The translations under genes were made by a program, and so were the position numbers. Shown here piece by piece: positions 6,730 through 7,502 of a DNA stretch of 7,502 nucleotides. Source of the stretch: Acidimicrobiia bacterium (GTDB taxonomy: Bacteria; Actinomycetota; Acidimicrobiia; UBA5794; JAOTWH01); the NCBI GenBank assembly GCA_029863035.1, contig JAOTWH010000108.1:1-7502 (forward strand), read 5' to 3'. The notes under the pieces are model-generated. The model was not told the origin of the DNA, made no database searches, and worked only from the letters and a program-made list of their open reading frames with translations. The first letter of the stretch is position 1. Each line of letters starts with the position of its first letter.

Positions 6730-6908
6730 GACTCTTCAACCTGTAGTAGATGGGCGACGCGGCTGATCATGCCCCGCACCGATGGCTCGTCGGGGAACTC
6801 AACCGTCTGGCGGATCTTGCGCAAACCGAGACTCTCGATCGTCGCTCTTTGCTTCGGCTTTTGACCAATGGTGCTGCGAATGAGAGTGATACGGAGGGTC
6901 TTAGCCAT
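6726..6908 (-). CDS. rpmD: 50S ribosomal protein L30 (uL30)
   Basis: This 60-residue protein is L30, a small single-domain protein of the large subunit. It opens with [20 protein letters not shown], the first strand and loop of the family, followed by [16 protein letters not shown] and a C-terminal helix [10 protein letters not shown]. The length is usual for bacterial L30. Its ATG lies inside the end of rpsE (8-nt overlap), with a weak GGTGAG five nt upstream. Its TGA overlaps the rplO ATG as ATGA. L30 is missing in some bacterial lineages but is present and apparently intact here. Confidence 0.96.
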   Translation of the reverse strand: MAKTLRITLIRSTIGQKPKQRATIESLGLRKIRQTVEFPDEPSVRGMISRVAHLLQVEES

Positions 6909-7488
6909 CTGGACTCACCGTCGTCCTGCTCAGCTCGGTCGACCGGTACGCCGCCAACAATCCCGGAGGGGTCACTTCCTCCGCGGTCTTGTAACGAGCG
7001 CTGGCTACCTCATCGGGTCGAAGCTGACTGAACAATGCGTTGATCGTTGCCTTGGCCACGTTGACATGAGTTGGCGAGCCGAGCGACTTCGCCAGTACGT
7101 CGCGGATGCCAGCCGCTTCGAGGATCTGGCGCACCGCACCACCGGCGATAACACCAGTACCCGGAGCAGCCGGCTTCAGCAGAACGCGTGAGGCGCCCTG
7201 CTTGCCTTCGATGGAGTGGATGATGGAGGACCCAGCCATGGGAACGTTCGCCATGTTCTTGCGAGCGGTCTCGATGCCCTTCTGAATCGCGGCGGGCACC
7301 TCTTTGGCTTTGCCGTAACCGACTCCTACTTTGCCTTTGCCGTCGCCTACCGCCACCAGAGCGGTGAAGGAGAAGCGGCGGCCACCCTTGACCACCTTGG
7401 CAACGCGATTGATCGCGATGACGCGCTCGTCGAACTGAGGGCCCTCGGGACGGCTTTCGTCGCGGCGGCGTCGATTTCTATCGCTCAA
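6901..7488 (-). CDS. rpsE: 30S ribosomal protein S5 (uS5)
   Basis: This 195-residue protein is S5 of the small subunit, which helps maintain decoding accuracy and lines the mRNA entry side of the 30S. An N-terminal tail of about 20 charged residues (NRRRRDES) comes first. The double-stranded RNA-binding-like S5 domain follows, with [37 protein letters not shown] and [14 protein letters not shown]. The C-terminal domain has PGTGVIAGG and the [11 protein letters not shown] stretch. The start codon is TTG. It is chosen because GGAGGG lies 8 nt upstream, because TTGA overlaps the rplR stop, and because the S5 homology begins soon after. The end overlaps rpmD by 8 nt (ATGGCTAA), so the two are probably translationally coupled. 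Length fits the family, with a modest N-terminal extension. Confidence 0.97.
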   Translation of the reverse strand: MSDRNRRRRDESRPEGPQFDERVIAINRVAKVVKGGRRFSFTALVAVGDGKGKVGVGYGKAKEVPAAIQKGIETARKNMANVPMAGSSIIHSIEGKQGASRVLLKPAAPGTGVIAGGAVRQILEAAGIRDVLAKSLGSPTHVNVAKATINALFSQLRPDEVASARYKTAEEVTPPGLLAAYRSTELSRTTVSPDG

Positions 7489-7502
7489 AACTCAAGCCCT
7501 CC
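7485..7502 (-). CDS. rplR: Ribosomal protein L18 (uL18), last five codons only
   Basis: Only the 3' end lies in the window. Read on the minus strand it gives Gly-Gly-Leu-Glu-Phe followed by TGA. Bacterial L18 proteins typically end in a similar way (E. coli ends AGLQF), and rplR is the usual gene directly before rpsE, so position and sequence agree. The TGA overlaps the TTG start of rpsE as TTGA. The same GGAGGG that codes Gly-Gly also serves as the rpsE ribosome binding site. With so few codons the call depends mainly on context. Confidence 0.62.
   Translation of the reverse strand, partial: GGLEF

Overview
The window is a block of the conserved bacterial ribosomal-protein superoperon (spc plus alpha clusters). 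All genes lie on the minus strand, so transcription runs from position 7502 toward 1. In that direction the order is: last codons of rplR, rpsE, rpmD, rplO, secY, adk, map, rpmJ, rpsM, rpsK, rpsD, rpoA, rplQ, then a short non-coding tail.

The organism looks like a GC-rich member of the Actinomycetota, possibly an Acidimicrobiia-like lineage. This rests on the gene order (secY-adk-map then rpmJ-rpsM-rpsK-rpsD-rpoA-rplQ), a short-LID adenylate kinase with an RGRADDT stretch as in actinobacteria, a SecY N-terminus like the actinobacterial one, and zinc-binding forms of S4 and L36. The class-level placement is an inference; nothing in the window fixes it.

Layout. 7502-6292: ribosomal proteins S5, L30 and L15, tightly overlapped. 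6291-6228: a 64-nt gap. 6227-3593: secY, adk and map, joined by 1-nt and 4-nt overlaps; they cover protein translocation, nucleotide balance and N-terminal Met removal. 3592-3414: a 179-nt gap with a terminator-like hairpin and a promoter-like -35/-10 pair, probably the junction between the spc-type and alpha-type transcription units. infA, often found at this point in other bacteria, is absent. 3413-239: rpmJ, rpsM, rpsK, rpsD, rpoA and rplQ, with small gaps or overlaps. 238-1: a non-coding tail with a GC hairpin just past rplQ and a 7-bp tandem repeat at the window edge.

The genes make core parts of the 30S and 50S subunits, the RNA polymerase alpha subunit, the Sec channel, and two housekeeping enzymes whose products serve translation and protein maturation. 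Most of this is ordinary. The most notable departure is rpsK: its frame carries about 100 acidic, Ala/Pro/Glu-rich residues ahead of a normal S11 core, and the start is supported by an ATGA overlap with rpsM. Secondary points are the missing infA, the promoter/terminator arrangement before rpmJ, the TTG start of rpsE, the acidic tail on RpoA, and a possible 18-codon reading frame that bridges rplO and secY. I see no defence system, mobile element or other clearly undescribed multi-gene system here.
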